Shown piece after piece: positions 33,245 through 40,874 of a stretch of DNA of 64,000 nt; within the stretch, counting starts at the first letter, position 1; every line of letters starts with the position of its first letter. The DNA lies in IMG/VR virus record IMGVR_UViG_3300046794_000311, positions 1-64,000 of that record. One strand, written 5' to 3'. The stretch is from a virus. The notes below the pieces were generated by a model. It was not told the origin of the DNA, made no database searches, and saw nothing but the letters and a program-made list of their open reading frames with translations. Both the position numbers and the translations under genes were made by a program.

Positions 33245-33272
33245 ATGCAAGTGCATGAGAAGAGCAAGTGCA
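33245..33272. promoter_or_regulatory. Candidate operator, direct repeats
   Basis: GCAAGTGCA occurs at 33247-33255 and 33264-33272, 17 bp apart, and the first copy is also part of ATGCA-AG-TGCAT. It sits between divergent genes upstream of the XRE regulator, as expected for an operator. Confidence 0.5.
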
Positions 33273-33348
33273 CGTGAGAGTGAAGGCTGTCCCGTGATAA
33301 GAGGGGGTGGCAGACTGTGAGGCAGTACCCGCAACCTGGGAGGTCACG

Positions 33349-34215
33349 TTGGCAGCCAGTCCGACCGTGCTGAAGCGACGGCTCGGTAGAGAGCTGCGCA
33401 ACTTGCGCCAGTCCAAGAAGTTGACGGCCGCGCAGGTCGCCAAGTCGCTCAACTGGTCCGAGTCCAAGGTCAGCAGGATCGAAGGCGGAAAATCTCCGCT
33501 GTCCGACAAGGATGCCAGAGCACTGCTGGGGCTGTACGGAGTTGAGAACTCCGATGAGGTTCAGCAGTTCGTCGGTCTCGTCCGAAAGAGCCGTCAGGAG
33601 GGCTGGTGGCACAGTTACGGCGACGCGCTCCCCGACTGGTTCAAGGCATTTGTGGGCTTCGAGGCCGACGCGTCGGAGATCCGCACCTACCAGAACGAGC
33701 TGATTCCGGGACTTCTTCAGACCAAGGCGTATGCGTTCGAGGTCATCCGCGCAATGAACCCGGAGGAGTCGACCGAGCAGGTGGAGAACCGTGCGTCTCT
33801 CCGCTTCGAGCGTCAGGAGATCCTGGGACGCAAGCAGCCTGCCGCACCGAGGATCTGGACGATCCTCAACGAATCGGTTCTACGTCGTTACGTGGGATCT
33901 GGGATGGTCATGTCCGAACAGCTCAACCACCTGGCCAACCTTGTGGATGAGCACCCGGGCGTCACTGTCCAGATCCTCCCATTCGACGCTGGGGCCCATG
34001 CCAGCATGGGGTACAACTTTTCGATCTTGTCCTTCAGTGACGTCCCCGGCAGCATCGCCTACACCGAGGCGCTGACGTCTGCGACGTACATCGACAAGGA
34101 GTTGGACCTCACCCGCCATGACCAGATCTTCCAACGGCTCATGGCGGCATCCGTACGGCCAGAGAAATCCGTCTCCTGGCTCAGAGAAACTGCAAGGGAT
34201 TACGAACGTGGGTAA
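33349..34215 (+). CDS. XRE regulator with DUF5753 domain (Scr1/WhiJ-like)
   Basis: 288 residues from a TTG behind GGGAGGTCACG (preferred over a GTG at 33307). N-terminal helix-turn-helix (~6-60, AAQVAKSLNWSESKVSRIEG) followed by DUF5753 (~95-280; WFKAFVGFEADASEIRTYQ, LIPGLLQTKAYA, VTVQILPFDAGAH). In Streptomyces such genes pair with DUF397 proteins and act as developmental or antibiotic regulators, or as antitoxin-like partners. Here it is a candidate lysogeny or host-control regulator. Overlaps the DUF397 gene by 8 nt. Confidence 0.85.
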   Translation: MAASPTVLKRRLGRELRNLRQSKKLTAAQVAKSLNWSESKVSRIEGGKSPLSDKDARALLGLYGVENSDEVQQFVGLVRKSRQEGWWHSYGDALPDWFKAFVGFEADASEIRTYQNELIPGLLQTKAYAFEVIRAMNPEESTEQVENRASLRFERQEILGRKQPAAPRIWTILNESVLRRYVGSGMVMSEQLNHLANLVDEHPGVTVQILPFDAGAHASMGYNFSILSFSDVPGSIAYTEALTSATYIDKELDLTRHDQIFQRLMAASVRPEKSVSWLRETARDYERG

Positions 34216-34408
34216 CGACCAGCCGCTGGTCTTCGTCAAGAGCAGCTACAGCAACGGACAGGGCGACTGCGTCGAGGTCGCCAAAAAGACCGAGGGCGGC
34301 CGTGCCGTCCGTGACTCCAAGGACCCCGATGGGGCGATCCTCGACTTCACCCCGGGTGAGTGGACCGCCTTTATCCAGGGTGCGAAGGATGGAGAGTTCG
34401 ACAACTGA
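34208..34408 (+). CDS. DUF397 small partner protein
   Basis: 66 residues starting GTG at 34208 inside the end of the XRE gene. FVKSSYSNGQGDCVEVA, AVRDSKDPDGAILDFTPGEW and WTAFIQGAKDGEF are the DUF397 signature. In Streptomyces DUF397 proteins accompany XRE-DUF5753 regulators and can be the toxin-like partner. Followed by a strong terminator. Confidence 0.85.
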   Translation: MGNDQPLVFVKSSYSNGQGDCVEVAKKTEGGRAVRDSKDPDGAILDFTPGEWTAFIQGAKDGEFDN

Positions 34409-34419
34409 TCCAGACAAGC

Positions 34420-34458
34420 CAGAAGCCCCCGGCTCCTCGTGGGAGTCGGGGGCTTCTG
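34420..34458. terminator. Bidirectional terminator
   Basis: CAGAAGCCCCCGGCTCC (34420-34436) and GGGAGTCGGGGGCTTCTG (34441-34458), a near-perfect stem between the convergent DUF397 and MazG-like genes. Confidence 0.85.
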
Positions 34459-34464
34459 CATGTC

Positions 34465-34974
34465 CTACAGCCACTCTCCGGTGATGGCTCCGTGGACGTC
34501 GGCCTCGCGGTAGGTGTCGGGCTTGAGGATCTTGCCGTCCTCGCGCCGGATCACCTGGCCGTCCGGGCCGACCTTACTCATGTTCGAACGGTGAACCTCG
34601 CCGAAGACCGCTTCGATCGGGATCTCCAGGAGGTCGGCGGTGCCGTAGACGATGTACAGGACGTCGGCCAACTCCTTGGCCAGCGCGTCGTACCAGCGCG
34701 GCGCCTCGACGACGTGAGGAGGGCCGAAGAGGGTCGTCTCCGGGTGCGCCTCAGCGTAGTCGTCGAAGATCTGGGCCTTGCGGTAGTTCAGAAGGGCCTC
34801 CAGGGCCTCCTGTACTTCCTCGCTGAGGAGAGTGGACCGCAGGGCGATCAGGTCGTCCCGTCCGGCTTCGTCGCGCTCGATGAAGTACTTCTCCCCCACC
34901 GCGCGGTGCCACTGTCTCAGGGCAGCCATGGGCCGGTGGGGCCGGGTATTAAGCCAGGTCTTCGTGGTGCTCAA
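34465..34974 (-). CDS. MazG-like nucleotide pyrophosphohydrolase
   Basis: 169 residues from a TTG behind TAGGAGCCCCC. EEVQEALEALLNYRKAQ and DALAKELADVLYIVYGTADL follow the EExxE/ExxD arrangement of the all-alpha NTP pyrophosphatase (MazG) family, and VHRSNMSKVGPDGQV matches phage members. Likely hydrolyses (d)NTPs or alarmones. Codons 8-10 (LNT) are CTTAATACC. An ATG 12 codons downstream is an alternative start. Confidence 0.72.
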   Translation of the reverse strand: MSTTKTWLNTRPHRPMAALRQWHRAVGEKYFIERDEAGRDDLIALRSTLLSEEVQEALEALLNYRKAQIFDDYAEAHPETTLFGPPHVVEAPRWYDALAKELADVLYIVYGTADLLEIPIEAVFGEVHRSNMSKVGPDGQVIRREDGKILKPDTYREADVHGAITGEWL

Positions 34975-34982
34975 GGGGGCTC

Positions 34983-35477
34983 CTAGAAGGTCTCGGCGAT
35001 GTCGCCGGGGTCGACGGCCAGCGGAAGGCGTCCGTCGTCGAAGAGGTGGACGCCGTTGCGGGAGTACGCCAGGTCGCAGAGTTGAGCGCACTGGAGCCGG
35101 TCCTGGCGTGCGATCCGGTTCGCGACCCACGTGGACCAGATCCCGAAGAACCTGAGCCCGAGCGCGATGTCGTCGAGCCAGCCGTAGCCGATGCCCTTGC
35201 CGTTGTTGGCCTGGGCGAAGCCGAGGGCGGTCTCCCAGATCTTCTCCCGGGTCTCGTCCGGGATGAGGGTGCGGCTGTTGTACTTCGCCTTCGGGTACAT
35301 CGAGATGTGACCGATGCGGGCGCCGCCCGGCTGAGCCTCAACGAGGAGACCGGCCGGGCCGACGATGAAGGCGTGGTTGTACCGGGAGAAGGTCAGCAGC
35401 CGGATGCCCCAGCCGATGATCCCGCCGGTCGCGGTGACGCCGATGGAGCCGATCGGGGGCGGGGTTCCCTCAGCCAT
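34983..35477 (-). CDS. Papain-like amidase/peptidase (YiiX/NlpC-like)
   Basis: 164 residues. IGWGIRLLTFSRYNHAFIV with His (YNH) and LQCAQLCDLAY with Cys fit permuted papain-like hydrolases that cleave amide bonds in wall or lipid substrates. No signal peptide. Start ATG at 35477 with GAGGGGGATG upstream; overlaps the next gene by 8 nt. Function inferred. Confidence 0.65.
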   Translation of the reverse strand: MAEGTPPPIGSIGVTATGGIIGWGIRLLTFSRYNHAFIVGPAGLLVEAQPGGARIGHISMYPKAKYNSRTLIPDETREKIWETALGFAQANNGKGIGYGWLDDIALGLRFFGIWSTWVANRIARQDRLQCAQLCDLAYSRNGVHLFDDGRLPLAVDPGDIAETF

Positions 35478-35721
35478 TCTGGACATCCCCCTCGTCGGCC
35501 TTCTTGGGCTTGCTGCGCGGCCGGAGGAAGCCGTCGTAGAGGTACGGCAGGGCGAGGTGCTTGAGACCGGTGTACTGGACGAACGGGTTGATCGGCCCGT
35601 AGGGATAGCCGTCGTCGTCCCGCTCGACCACGGTGGTGACGGTCTTGGAGAACTCGCTCCAGTTGCCGTCCTTGTCCTTCTCGCTGTGGACCACGGTGGT
35701 GGTGGTCGTCTTACGCGACAC
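35470..35721 (-). CDS. Hypothetical protein
   Basis: 83 residues, GTG start behind GGAGGAAGACA. N-terminal Thr-rich (RKTTTTTVV), then GPINPFVQYTGLKHLALPYL and a charged tail. Not recognised. Confidence 0.5.
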   Translation of the reverse strand: MSRKTTTTTVVHSEKDKDGNWSEFSKTVTTVVERDDDGYPYGPINPFVQYTGLKHLALPYLYDGFLRPRSKPKKADEGDVQNG

Positions 35722-35908
35722 TGTCTTCCTCCAGGGTGTACTTGCCGATGAAGTCGATCTGGAACAGGTTGGGTGCGCGGTCGGCCTTCTCCCGCCAGTC
35801 CGTGATGTGGAACTCGCGGGAGTAGAAGTACGTCTTGGGCTTCCAGCCGTACCGGCCGTTCATCAGGACCCGGACCTTCCAGACCGCGTTGTCGCGGGCT
35901 GTCCTCAC
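35711..35908 (-). CDS. Hypothetical protein
   Basis: 65 residues, beta-rich: AVWKVRVLMNGRYGWKPKTY, FYSREFHITDW. Start GTG overlaps the upstream stop in a GTGA, indicating coupling. Function unknown. Confidence 0.5.
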   Translation of the reverse strand: MRTARDNAVWKVRVLMNGRYGWKPKTYFYSREFHITDWREKADRAPNLFQIDFIGKYTLEEDSVA

Positions 35909-36228
35909 TCGGCGCCCCCGGAGGGGGAGGTATTAAGCAGGCTGAGGATGGTGGCCTCGGTCGGGATCTGCATGAACGGCTCGGCCAACTGCACGGCGAC
36001 CTGGGTGAAGGCGTCGCCGATCTGCTCGTACACGCCGCCCAGACCCTCCAACTTCTCGGAGAACTCCAGGAGGGAGCCGACGACGTCCTTGATGGAGACG
36101 TACGTCTCCTCGTCGTCGCCGACGACGTAGCGGTAGGCGGACTCGTGATCGGATGCGATCTCGGTGACGATACTCAAGGGGTTCTCCAGGATCGTGGTGG
36201 TCGGCTCAGAGCCAGATGCGGTGCTCAC
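35905..36228 (-). CDS. Hypothetical helical protein with C-terminal LNT
   Basis: 107 residues from a GTG inside the end of the phosphoesterase gene. Helical (IKDVVGSLLEFSEKLEGLGG, VYEQIGDAFTQVAVQLAEPF). Residues 98-100 (LNT) are CTTAATACC. The start is uncertain because no strong ribosome-binding site is seen. Confidence 0.5.
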   Translation of the reverse strand: MSTASGSEPTTTILENPLSIVTEIASDHESAYRYVVGDDEETYVSIKDVVGSLLEFSEKLEGLGGVYEQIGDAFTQVAVQLAEPFMQIPTEATILSLLNTSPSGGAE

Positions 36229-37444
36229 TGGTGACGCGTCCCTTCTCGGGGTGGACGAAGTGCAGGCGCTGGCTCGGGTCGCCGGTCGCGGCCACGAACT
36301 CATGGGCGTACACGTTGTCCGACTCGGGGCTGCCGGTCATGTAGACCGAGCCTCCATTGGCCAACTGGAGTTGCATGGACTGGTGGTAGTGGCCGATGTA
36401 CAGGTCACGGAAGGTCGGCAGGACGCCGGAGGCCCACTGGTTGGCCTTGCGCAGGATGCCGTACGCCGGGATGTTCCCGCCGAAACTCTTGATCTCGTCG
36501 CCGTGGATGGCCATGGCCCGGTAGTTGCCGATGGAGAAGTTCTGGTACCAGTCCCCGGAGGTCTGGAACTTCTTCAGGCGCCCCTCGTGGGCCAGCCGCT
36601 CGCGGACGATGTTGTAGACCATGCGGTCGACGTTGTCGGACGCCTTGATGCCGTCGGACTTCTTGCCGAGGCGGCCGTGGTTGCCGTACTCGGCGACGAC
36701 CTCGACCTCGTCGTAGATCTGGAGGGCCTGCTTGATCGTCCAGATCATCAGGTCGGAGACGTCGAACATCTGCTCATAGAGCGTGCCGTCCAACTCCCAG
36801 ACCTGGCCGGGGAAGATGCTGACGCCTTCGACCATGTCCCCGGTGAAGAGCAGGACGCCCTTGCGGACCGGGTGGTCGGCGCGCTGGATCTCGGTGATCT
36901 CGTGGGCCTTCTCGACGTACCGCATCACGCGGGTCCGCATGATGGTGCGGTCGTACGTGATGGTCTTCTTGCCGCCCTGCCAGTCCGTGAGGTGCCACAG
37001 GGCGACCTCGCTGGCCTTGGTGCGCTTGTCGGCCTTGGGCGGGGCCACCGTGGTCGCTCCGACGAACTGTGCGGCGTCCCTCGCGGCGCGGTAGACGGCC
37101 TCGATGTACTCGTCTCCACGCGCCTTGGCCTTGGTGAACTGCTGGAAGAGTCGGCGGTTGTCGCCCTCCAGGGAGACGATGCGCTCCCTCAACTCCTCGT
37201 TCGCGGCCACTGCCTCGGCCTCGCCCTCCACGGGCTGGGTATTAAGCCGCTTCGGCTCCTTGCCCGGCTCGACGAGGATGGAGCGCTTGTAGCCGTTGGC
37301 CTTGCGCCAGCGCCGGACGGCCGTCTCGGACGTCTCGATGCCGTTGAAGACGAGGTCCGCAGCGGCGGCCTCGTGGCCGACGGTGGGGTCCATCAGGATC
37401 TCGCGGACCCACTCGACATCAGTGGACTCGGTAAGGGCGCTCAA
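36206..37444 (-). CDS. Calcineurin-like metallophosphoesterase
   Basis: 412 residues. N-terminal ~60 residues contain an HTH-like segment (TSETAVRRWRKANGYKR), then a coiled coil (EELRERIVSLEGDNRR). The phosphoesterase core shows LTDWQGG, FTGDMVEG, AEYGNHGR, AIHGDEI and GHYHQS. Such fused enzymes are common in actinophages; the substrate (DNA, RNA or a nucleotide) is unknown. Residues 67-69 (LNT) are CTTAATACC. A good promoter lies 60 nt upstream (37503-37530). Confidence 0.85.
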   Translation of the reverse strand: MSALTESTDVEWVREILMDPTVGHEAAAADLVFNGIETSETAVRRWRKANGYKRSILVEPGKEPKRLNTQPVEGEAEAVAANEELRERIVSLEGDNRRLFQQFTKAKARGDEYIEAVYRAARDAAQFVGATTVAPPKADKRTKASEVALWHLTDWQGGKKTITYDRTIMRTRVMRYVEKAHEITEIQRADHPVRKGVLLFTGDMVEGVSIFPGQVWELDGTLYEQMFDVSDLMIWTIKQALQIYDEVEVVAEYGNHGRLGKKSDGIKASDNVDRMVYNIVRERLAHEGRLKKFQTSGDWYQNFSIGNYRAMAIHGDEIKSFGGNIPAYGILRKANQWASGVLPTFRDLYIGHYHQSMQLQLANGGSVYMTGSPESDNVYAHEFVAATGDPSQRLHFVHPEKGRVTSEHRIWL

Positions 37445-37502
37445 GGTGGTTCCTCTCGCAGGGGGTTGGTGGTGCCGGACCTCCCGGCCCGACCTGGATT
37501 AC

Positions 37503-37530
37503 GTTATAGGCATTACGGCTTCCATGTCAA
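37503..37530 (-). promoter_or_regulatory. Putative strong promoter with GCCGTAAT box
   Basis: Minus strand TTGACA (37530-37525), 16-bp spacer carrying GAAGCCGTAAT, TATAAC (37508-37503). Best promoter match in this stretch. Confidence 0.7.
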
Positions 37531-37609
37531 CACTCACTCCAGGAGTGAACTTCCGCCACCCCGGGGTCAGCAGCCCCACTCGGACGCCTGACCTGCGCAG
37601 ACTATCCTG

Positions 37610-37632
37610 ATTACTGGTTCTGAACCAGTAAT
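37610..37632 (+). promoter_or_regulatory. 23-bp perfect palindrome (ATTAC type)
   Basis: ATTACTGGTTC, one base, GAACCAGTAAT. It lies just 5' of the ribosome-binding site of the gene at 37647, with a possible -10 TATCCT at 37603-37608. Related palindromes lie at 48723-48745 and 49889-49911. Confidence 0.7.
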
Positions 37633-37646
37633 GAGGAGTCGCTTTA

Positions 37647-38066
37647 ATGAGCGGTATCGGTGGTTTCACCTACATCTTGACCAACAACGACCTGTCCGTG
37701 GCCCAGCCGGTCCCGGCCGGTGCGGAACTGGTCTCCATCTACGCGAACCTCGGCACGGCGGGCTCTACGCAGTCCACGTTCCAGGTCAACAAGAACGGCT
37801 CGGCCGTCTCCGGCGCGGTCGCCACCGTGGCGGCCTCGGCGACCAAGGGCAACAAGGTCATCTCCAACCCGTACGTCGGCGTGAACGCGGGCAACCAGGC
37901 GGGCTGGACCGACCAGTCCGGCACCCAGTTCACCGCGAGCCAGGGCGGCGTGAACAACGTCGCTGCGCTGGCCACCTTCGCGGCCGGTGACACGGTCTCG
38001 CTGACCAACACCCTGGGCACGTCGGCCGCCAACCCGGGCGTCGTGCTGGTCTTCAAGACGCTCTGA
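37647..38066 (+). CDS. Putative capsid decoration or fibre-type beta protein
   Basis: 139 residues behind GAGGAGTCGCTTTA. Beta-rich, Ala/Thr/Asn-rich: FTYILTNNDLSVAQPVPAGA, TVSLTNTLGTSAANPG. Resembles small trimeric or jelly-roll virion proteins. It lies on the plus strand outside the late operon with its own regulatory palindrome, so it may be separately expressed at high level. Function inferred. Confidence 0.6.
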   Translation: MSGIGGFTYILTNNDLSVAQPVPAGAELVSIYANLGTAGSTQSTFQVNKNGSAVSGAVATVAASATKGNKVISNPYVGVNAGNQAGWTDQSGTQFTASQGGVNNVAALATFAAGDTVSLTNTLGTSAANPGVVLVFKTL

Positions 38067-38078
38067 TCCCCACGGCGA

Positions 38079-38116
38079 ACCCCCGGGCCACTGTTCACGC
38101 GGAGGTCCGGGGGTTT
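38079..38116 (+). terminator. Terminator
   Basis: Arms around AACCCCCGG and CCGGGGGTT (38079-38116) after the gene ending at 38066, followed by TGTTGT. Confidence 0.6.
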
Positions 38117-38139
38117 GTTGTATCCATGGAAGGAAGCCC

Positions 38140-38424
38140 ATGATCTGGTACTGCGACGAATGCAACGACTGGGGCACGTCCGACACCGAGGTGGACGCGG
38201 CCGTCGACAAGCAGAACCACCTGGACGCCCACCGGGGCCGCTACGTTCCCGAACCGGCCGCCGAGGATGAGCCGGACGAGGTCACTGTCTGGACGACGAA
38301 GCACGTGGCGTGGGGTATCACGGTTGTGCTCGGGCTACTGTCCGCACGCTTCCCGGCCCTGCTGGGGGTATCAGCGGTTTCTGCGCTGCTCACGTTCGTG
38401 GTGACAGGCATCTCAGACGACTGA
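38140..38424 (+). CDS. Small zinc-knuckle membrane protein
   Basis: 94 residues behind GGAAGGAAGCCC. N-terminal WYCDECNDWG may bind zinc; middle acidic; C-terminal hydrophobic helix or helices (WGITVVLGLLSARFPALLGV). Single- or two-pass membrane protein of unknown function, perhaps lysogenic conversion. Confidence 0.6.
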   Translation: MIWYCDECNDWGTSDTEVDAAVDKQNHLDAHRGRYVPEPAAEDEPDEVTVWTTKHVAWGITVVLGLLSARFPALLGVSAVSALLTFVVTGISDD

Positions 38425-38453
38425 GCCCCGGGTAACCACGTGGGTTCCGGGGC
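38423..38453. terminator. Bidirectional terminator
   Basis: AGCCCCGGGTAACC and GGTTCCGGGGCT around ACGTG between convergent genes ending at 38424 and 38476. Confidence 0.75.
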
Positions 38454-38475
38454 TGTTCAGTCGTGCAGGGAGGTG

Positions 38476-38796
38476 TTACGCGATCCGACGGACGGACACT
38501 CGGAGGGTCGCATTCGCGGAACCGCCGGTGACCTTGACGCGGAAGTACCGCGCAGCCGGGTTGAACACCGAGTTGTTCGACAGTGAGGACATCGGGGAGA
38601 GCGGAAGATCAGCGAACCCAAGCGGGTTCACGCCGTCGACCGACTCCTCGATGCCGACAGACCCACTGCCGTAGAGGGCGAAAGCAATGCGGGCCGACAG
38701 GATGCTGCTGCTGTCCACCCACTCCCCGGTGTAGGTGCCCGCACCGTCGAGCGTGGTGTCAGCCTCTACCGGGAGGTCAGGTCGCTTGAAGGACAT
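38476..38796 (-). CDS. Putative virion decoration / appendage beta protein
   Basis: 106 residues, beta-rich: TYTGEWVDSSSILSARIAFA, ARYFRVKVTGGSANATLRVS. Typical of phage neck-appendage or decoration domains with jelly-roll fold. Lies just before the tRNA cluster, apart from the late operon. Inferred function. Confidence 0.55.
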   Translation of the reverse strand: MSFKRPDLPVEADTTLDGAGTYTGEWVDSSSILSARIAFALYGSGSVGIEESVDGVNPLGFADLPLSPMSSLSNNSVFNPAARYFRVKVTGGSANATLRVSVRRIA

Positions 38797-38901
38797 GTAG
38801 TGCCTTTCTTACGGAAACGAGAACCCGGCGTTTTGAGATGGGGCCGGGTAACCATCAGCGAGCTATTTGTTCATAGGAGCATGGTCGCTATCCGCTCCTA
38901 G

Positions 38902-38974
38902 CTCCCCCACCTGGACTCGAACCAGGAACTCGCGGATTAACAGTCCGCTGCTCTGCCAATTGAGCTATGGAGGA
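38902..38974 (-). tRNA. tRNA-Asn (GUU)
   Basis: 73 nt. Acceptor TCCTCCA/TGGGGGA (one T-G pair), anticodon loop CTGTTAA with GTT, T-arm CCTGG-TTCGAGT-CCAGG. Reads AAC and AAT; AAT is one of the rare codons used in the repeated CTT-AAT-ACC. Confidence 0.93.
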
Positions 38975-38980
38975 TTGTGT

Positions 38981-39058
38981 AGCCAAGGTGGGACTCGAAC
39001 CCACACGCCTTTCGGCGCCGCTTTTGAGGCGGCTGACTGTGCCATTCGTCTACTCGGC
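38981..39058 (-). tRNA. tRNA-Leu (CAA)
   Basis: 78 nt with a long variable arm (GCCGAAAGGC), anticodon stem GCCGC/GCGGC, loop CTCAAAA giving CAA (reads TTG), T-arm GTGGG-TTCGAGT-CCCAC. The acceptor has one mismatch at position 7. Confidence 0.88.
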
Positions 39059-39147
39059 CGAACGTGCTCCGCACTGTTGTATCCGGTTTAGCACGGGCAC
39101 TCCAGTCCAGGGTTCTTACCGGTCCCGGACTTTCCTACTGGTGAATC

Positions 39148-39771
39148 CTACTTCACCGTGTAGCGCCCGTAGTAAACGGACCGCGTCCACGGCTTGTAGT
39201 AGTTCACGCCCTTACCGGGACGCTCCGACTCCAGCCACGTCGTGGAATTGACGTAGATAGCCACGTGGTAAACGCTGCCGTGGGAGTCGTGAACGAAGAC
39301 CAGGTCGCCCTTCTGGGGCTTCGAGACCTTCGCGCTGGAGCGGTACTGCGCGTCCGCGACGCGGGGGATGCTCTTCCCCAGCTTCTTGAACGTGTAGTAG
39401 GTCAGGCCGGAGCAGTCGAAGCCCGCCGACGGCGAGGTGCCGCCCCAGACGTACCGCGTACCGATGTACTTGGCGGCCTGGTTGACGATCTTCGTGCCCG
39501 ACGAGGTCGAGCTGCTGGTCGTAGGAGGCTTCGGGGTGGACGTGGAGGCGGTCAGGTAGATCTTCTCGCCGACGTAGATCCTGTTCGGGTTGGATATGTG
39601 GTTGATGGACGCGAGGTGCTGATACGTCGTCTTGTGGGCTGATGCGATCCCGCTCAGGGTTTGTCCGCTCTTCACGGTCACGTAACTGGCCGACGCGTCC
39701 GCGACCGAAGCCGCGATCGGGGTTATGGCCAGTGCGCCCGCAAGAGCGAGTCCAGCGATCCTCTTATTCAT
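39148..39771 (-). CDS. Endolysin: signal peptide, LysM, NlpC/P60
   Basis: 207 residues from an ATG behind GGAGTGCATC. N-terminal signal peptide ([20 protein letters not shown], cleavage after ADA near 26), LysM wall-binding domain (~29-75, [20 protein letters not shown]), Ser/Thr linker, and NlpC/P60 catalytic domain (~95-205; [20 protein letters not shown] with the catalytic Cys, [14 protein letters not shown] with His). A Sec-exported peptidoglycan hydrolase. Sits between tRNA genes, far from the holin-like gene. Confidence 0.9.
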   Translation of the reverse strand: MNKRIAGLALAGALAITPIAASVADASASYVTVKSGQTLSGIASAHKTTYQHLASINHISNPNRIYVGEKIYLTASTSTPKPPTTSSSTSSGTKIVNQAAKYIGTRYVWGGTSPSAGFDCSGLTYYTFKKLGKSIPRVADAQYRSSAKVSKPQKGDLVFVHDSHGSVYHVAIYVNSTTWLESERPGKGVNYYKPWTRSVYYGRYTVK

Positions 39772-39939
39772 GATGCACTCCGCACGCCTGCGAAATTAGG
39801 TGACGGGCTCGGGATAAGTGCTGTTCCCTACCACAAATGGTTCTGCGGATTCGCCCCAGTACTGCGTTTCGGTCTCCCGCCCCTGTTCAGGGTTGATTGC
39901 AGTTTTTGTCCAGGAACAGGGCTCGGCGTCTGGACAAAG

Positions 39940-40012
39940 TGGCCCCCCTTGGAATCGCACCAAGATCTCCCGCTTTTCAGGCGGGCGCATTAACTGCCTC
40001 TGCCAAAGGGCC
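39940..40012 (-). tRNA. tRNA-Phe (GAA)
   Basis: 73 nt. Acceptor GGCCCTT pairing with AGGGGGGCC-type 3' end (with T-G pairs), anticodon stem CCCGC/GCGGG and loop CTGAAAA (GAA), T-arm CTTGG/CCAAG. Short D-stem and an unusual T-loop (TGCGATT), so slightly divergent. Confidence 0.78.
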
Positions 40013-40017
40013 TTGAG

Positions 40018-40091
40018 TCTGGACGGCAGGATTCGAACCTGCGACCCCCTGAATCCAAATCAGGCGCGCTACCGGGCTGCGCTACGTCCAG
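40018..40091 (-). tRNA. tRNA-Pro (UGG)
   Basis: 74 nt. Acceptor CTGGACG/CGTCCAG, anticodon loop TTTGGAT (TGG, reads CCA), T-arm GCAGG-TTCGAAT-CCTGC. A putative promoter (TTGACA at 40136-40131) lies just upstream. Confidence 0.93.
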
Positions 40092-40105
40092 AAGTTGATG
40101 GCTTC

Positions 40106-40136
40106 ACATTACGGTATCAGGGATAGGGCTTGTCAA
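40106..40136 (-). promoter_or_regulatory. Putative promoter of the tRNA-endolysin block
   Basis: Minus strand TTGACA (40136-40131) and TAATGT (40111-40106), 19-bp spacer. The spacer carries GATACCGTAAT, related to the GCCGTAAT elements. Confidence 0.45.
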
Positions 40137-40171
40137 CCCCATTGAGCAACTAGCTTGCGTTGGGAGAGAGT

Positions 40172-40239
40172 GTTCCCCGCCGGGTCTTACGCCTCGCTTG
40201 GGGTAGCGGGCCAAGGGGCTGCCCTAGCGGGCGGGGAAC
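40172..40239 (-). repeat. Inverted repeat with structured interior
   Basis: GTTCCCCGCC (40172-40181) and GGCGGGGAAC (40230-40239) enclose a 48-nt interior that can fold further. Could be a terminator for the small gene or a structured RNA. Confidence 0.55.
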
Positions 40240-40346
40240 AGGAAGCGGCCGAGGCAGAACGCCTGCAAGGCCGGGATGAGCGCGGGCATGCTGCCGGAGG
40301 GGAGGTGGTTCCCCTGGCCCGGCCGTCGCTCGCTCATCGTGTTCAT
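40224..40346 (-). CDS. Small hydrophobic peptide
   Basis: 40 residues, MNTMSERRPGQGNHLPSG then PALIPALQAFCLGRFLFPAR. Start ATG at 40346 behind AAAAAGGATGC. The stop lies inside an inverted repeat (40172-40239). Plausible but unproven. Confidence 0.4.
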   Translation of the reverse strand: MNTMSERRPGQGNHLPSGSMPALIPALQAFCLGRFLFPAR

Positions 40347-40439
40347 GCATCCTTTTTACAGGATCACGGTTACGGCTTTGTAATCCGAGGCCACTGCCCC
40401 GACGCCTCGCGCGAGGCGGGGGGTAGGGCACTGTCCTGG

Positions 40440-40489
40440 ACAGCGAAAAGGGCCGGGGGACGCCGTTGTCCCTCCGACCCTTGCTGTGT
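40440..40489 (-). terminator. Terminator after the Lsr2-like gene
   Basis: AAGGGCCGGGGGAC and GTCCCTCCGACCCTT around GCCGTT, flanked by CAGC/GCTG. Confidence 0.6.
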
Positions 40490-40499
40490 CAGATGAAAG

Positions 40500-40874
40500 C
40501 TACTTGTGCGCGGCCTCGAACTCCTGGATGTACGACTTGGGGATCCGCCCCGTGGAGGAGATCTCCCGGCCCTGCTCCTTCAGCCACTGGCGCACGTCGG
40601 CAGCGGTGAAGGTCTGACCACCCTTGCCCCGGATGGCCTTGAGCACCTGCGTACCCACGCGCTTCTCGGTGTTGTGCGCGATCGAGGTGAACGGGTTCAG
40701 GGACTCCACGAGAAGCTGCTGATGCTCATCGCATAGGTCCATGAAATACCTCGTTGTCCCGTACGTGATGGCCGTGGCCTCGTTGTCCGGCACGTCCTGG
40801 CCACAGGTCTCCATCTTGCGACCGCGCTTCACCTTGAAGTCGCAGAACTTGTCGACGCTGACTCGCTCACCCAT
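40500..40874 (-). CDS. Lsr2-like protein with zinc-finger N-terminus
   Basis: 124 residues from the ATG behind AAGGAGTGGATCAC. The C-terminal FTAADVRQWLKEQGREIS, TGRIPKSYIQEFEAAH (~89-124) is the Lsr2 DNA-binding domain. The hook is TGR (108-110) where Lsr2 usually has RGR. The N-terminal half has Cys11, Cys24, Cys48 and His51 (CDF ... ETCG ... LCDEH) in place of the Lsr2 oligomerisation domain, resembling a zinc finger. May bind AT-rich DNA and interfere with host Lsr2 silencing, or regulate phage genes. Confidence 0.78.
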   Translation of the reverse strand: MGERVSVDKFCDFKVKRGRKMETCGQDVPDNEATAITYGTTRYFMDLCDEHQQLLVESLNPFTSIAHNTEKRVGTQVLKAIRGKGGQTFTAADVRQWLKEQGREISSTGRIPKSYIQEFEAAHK

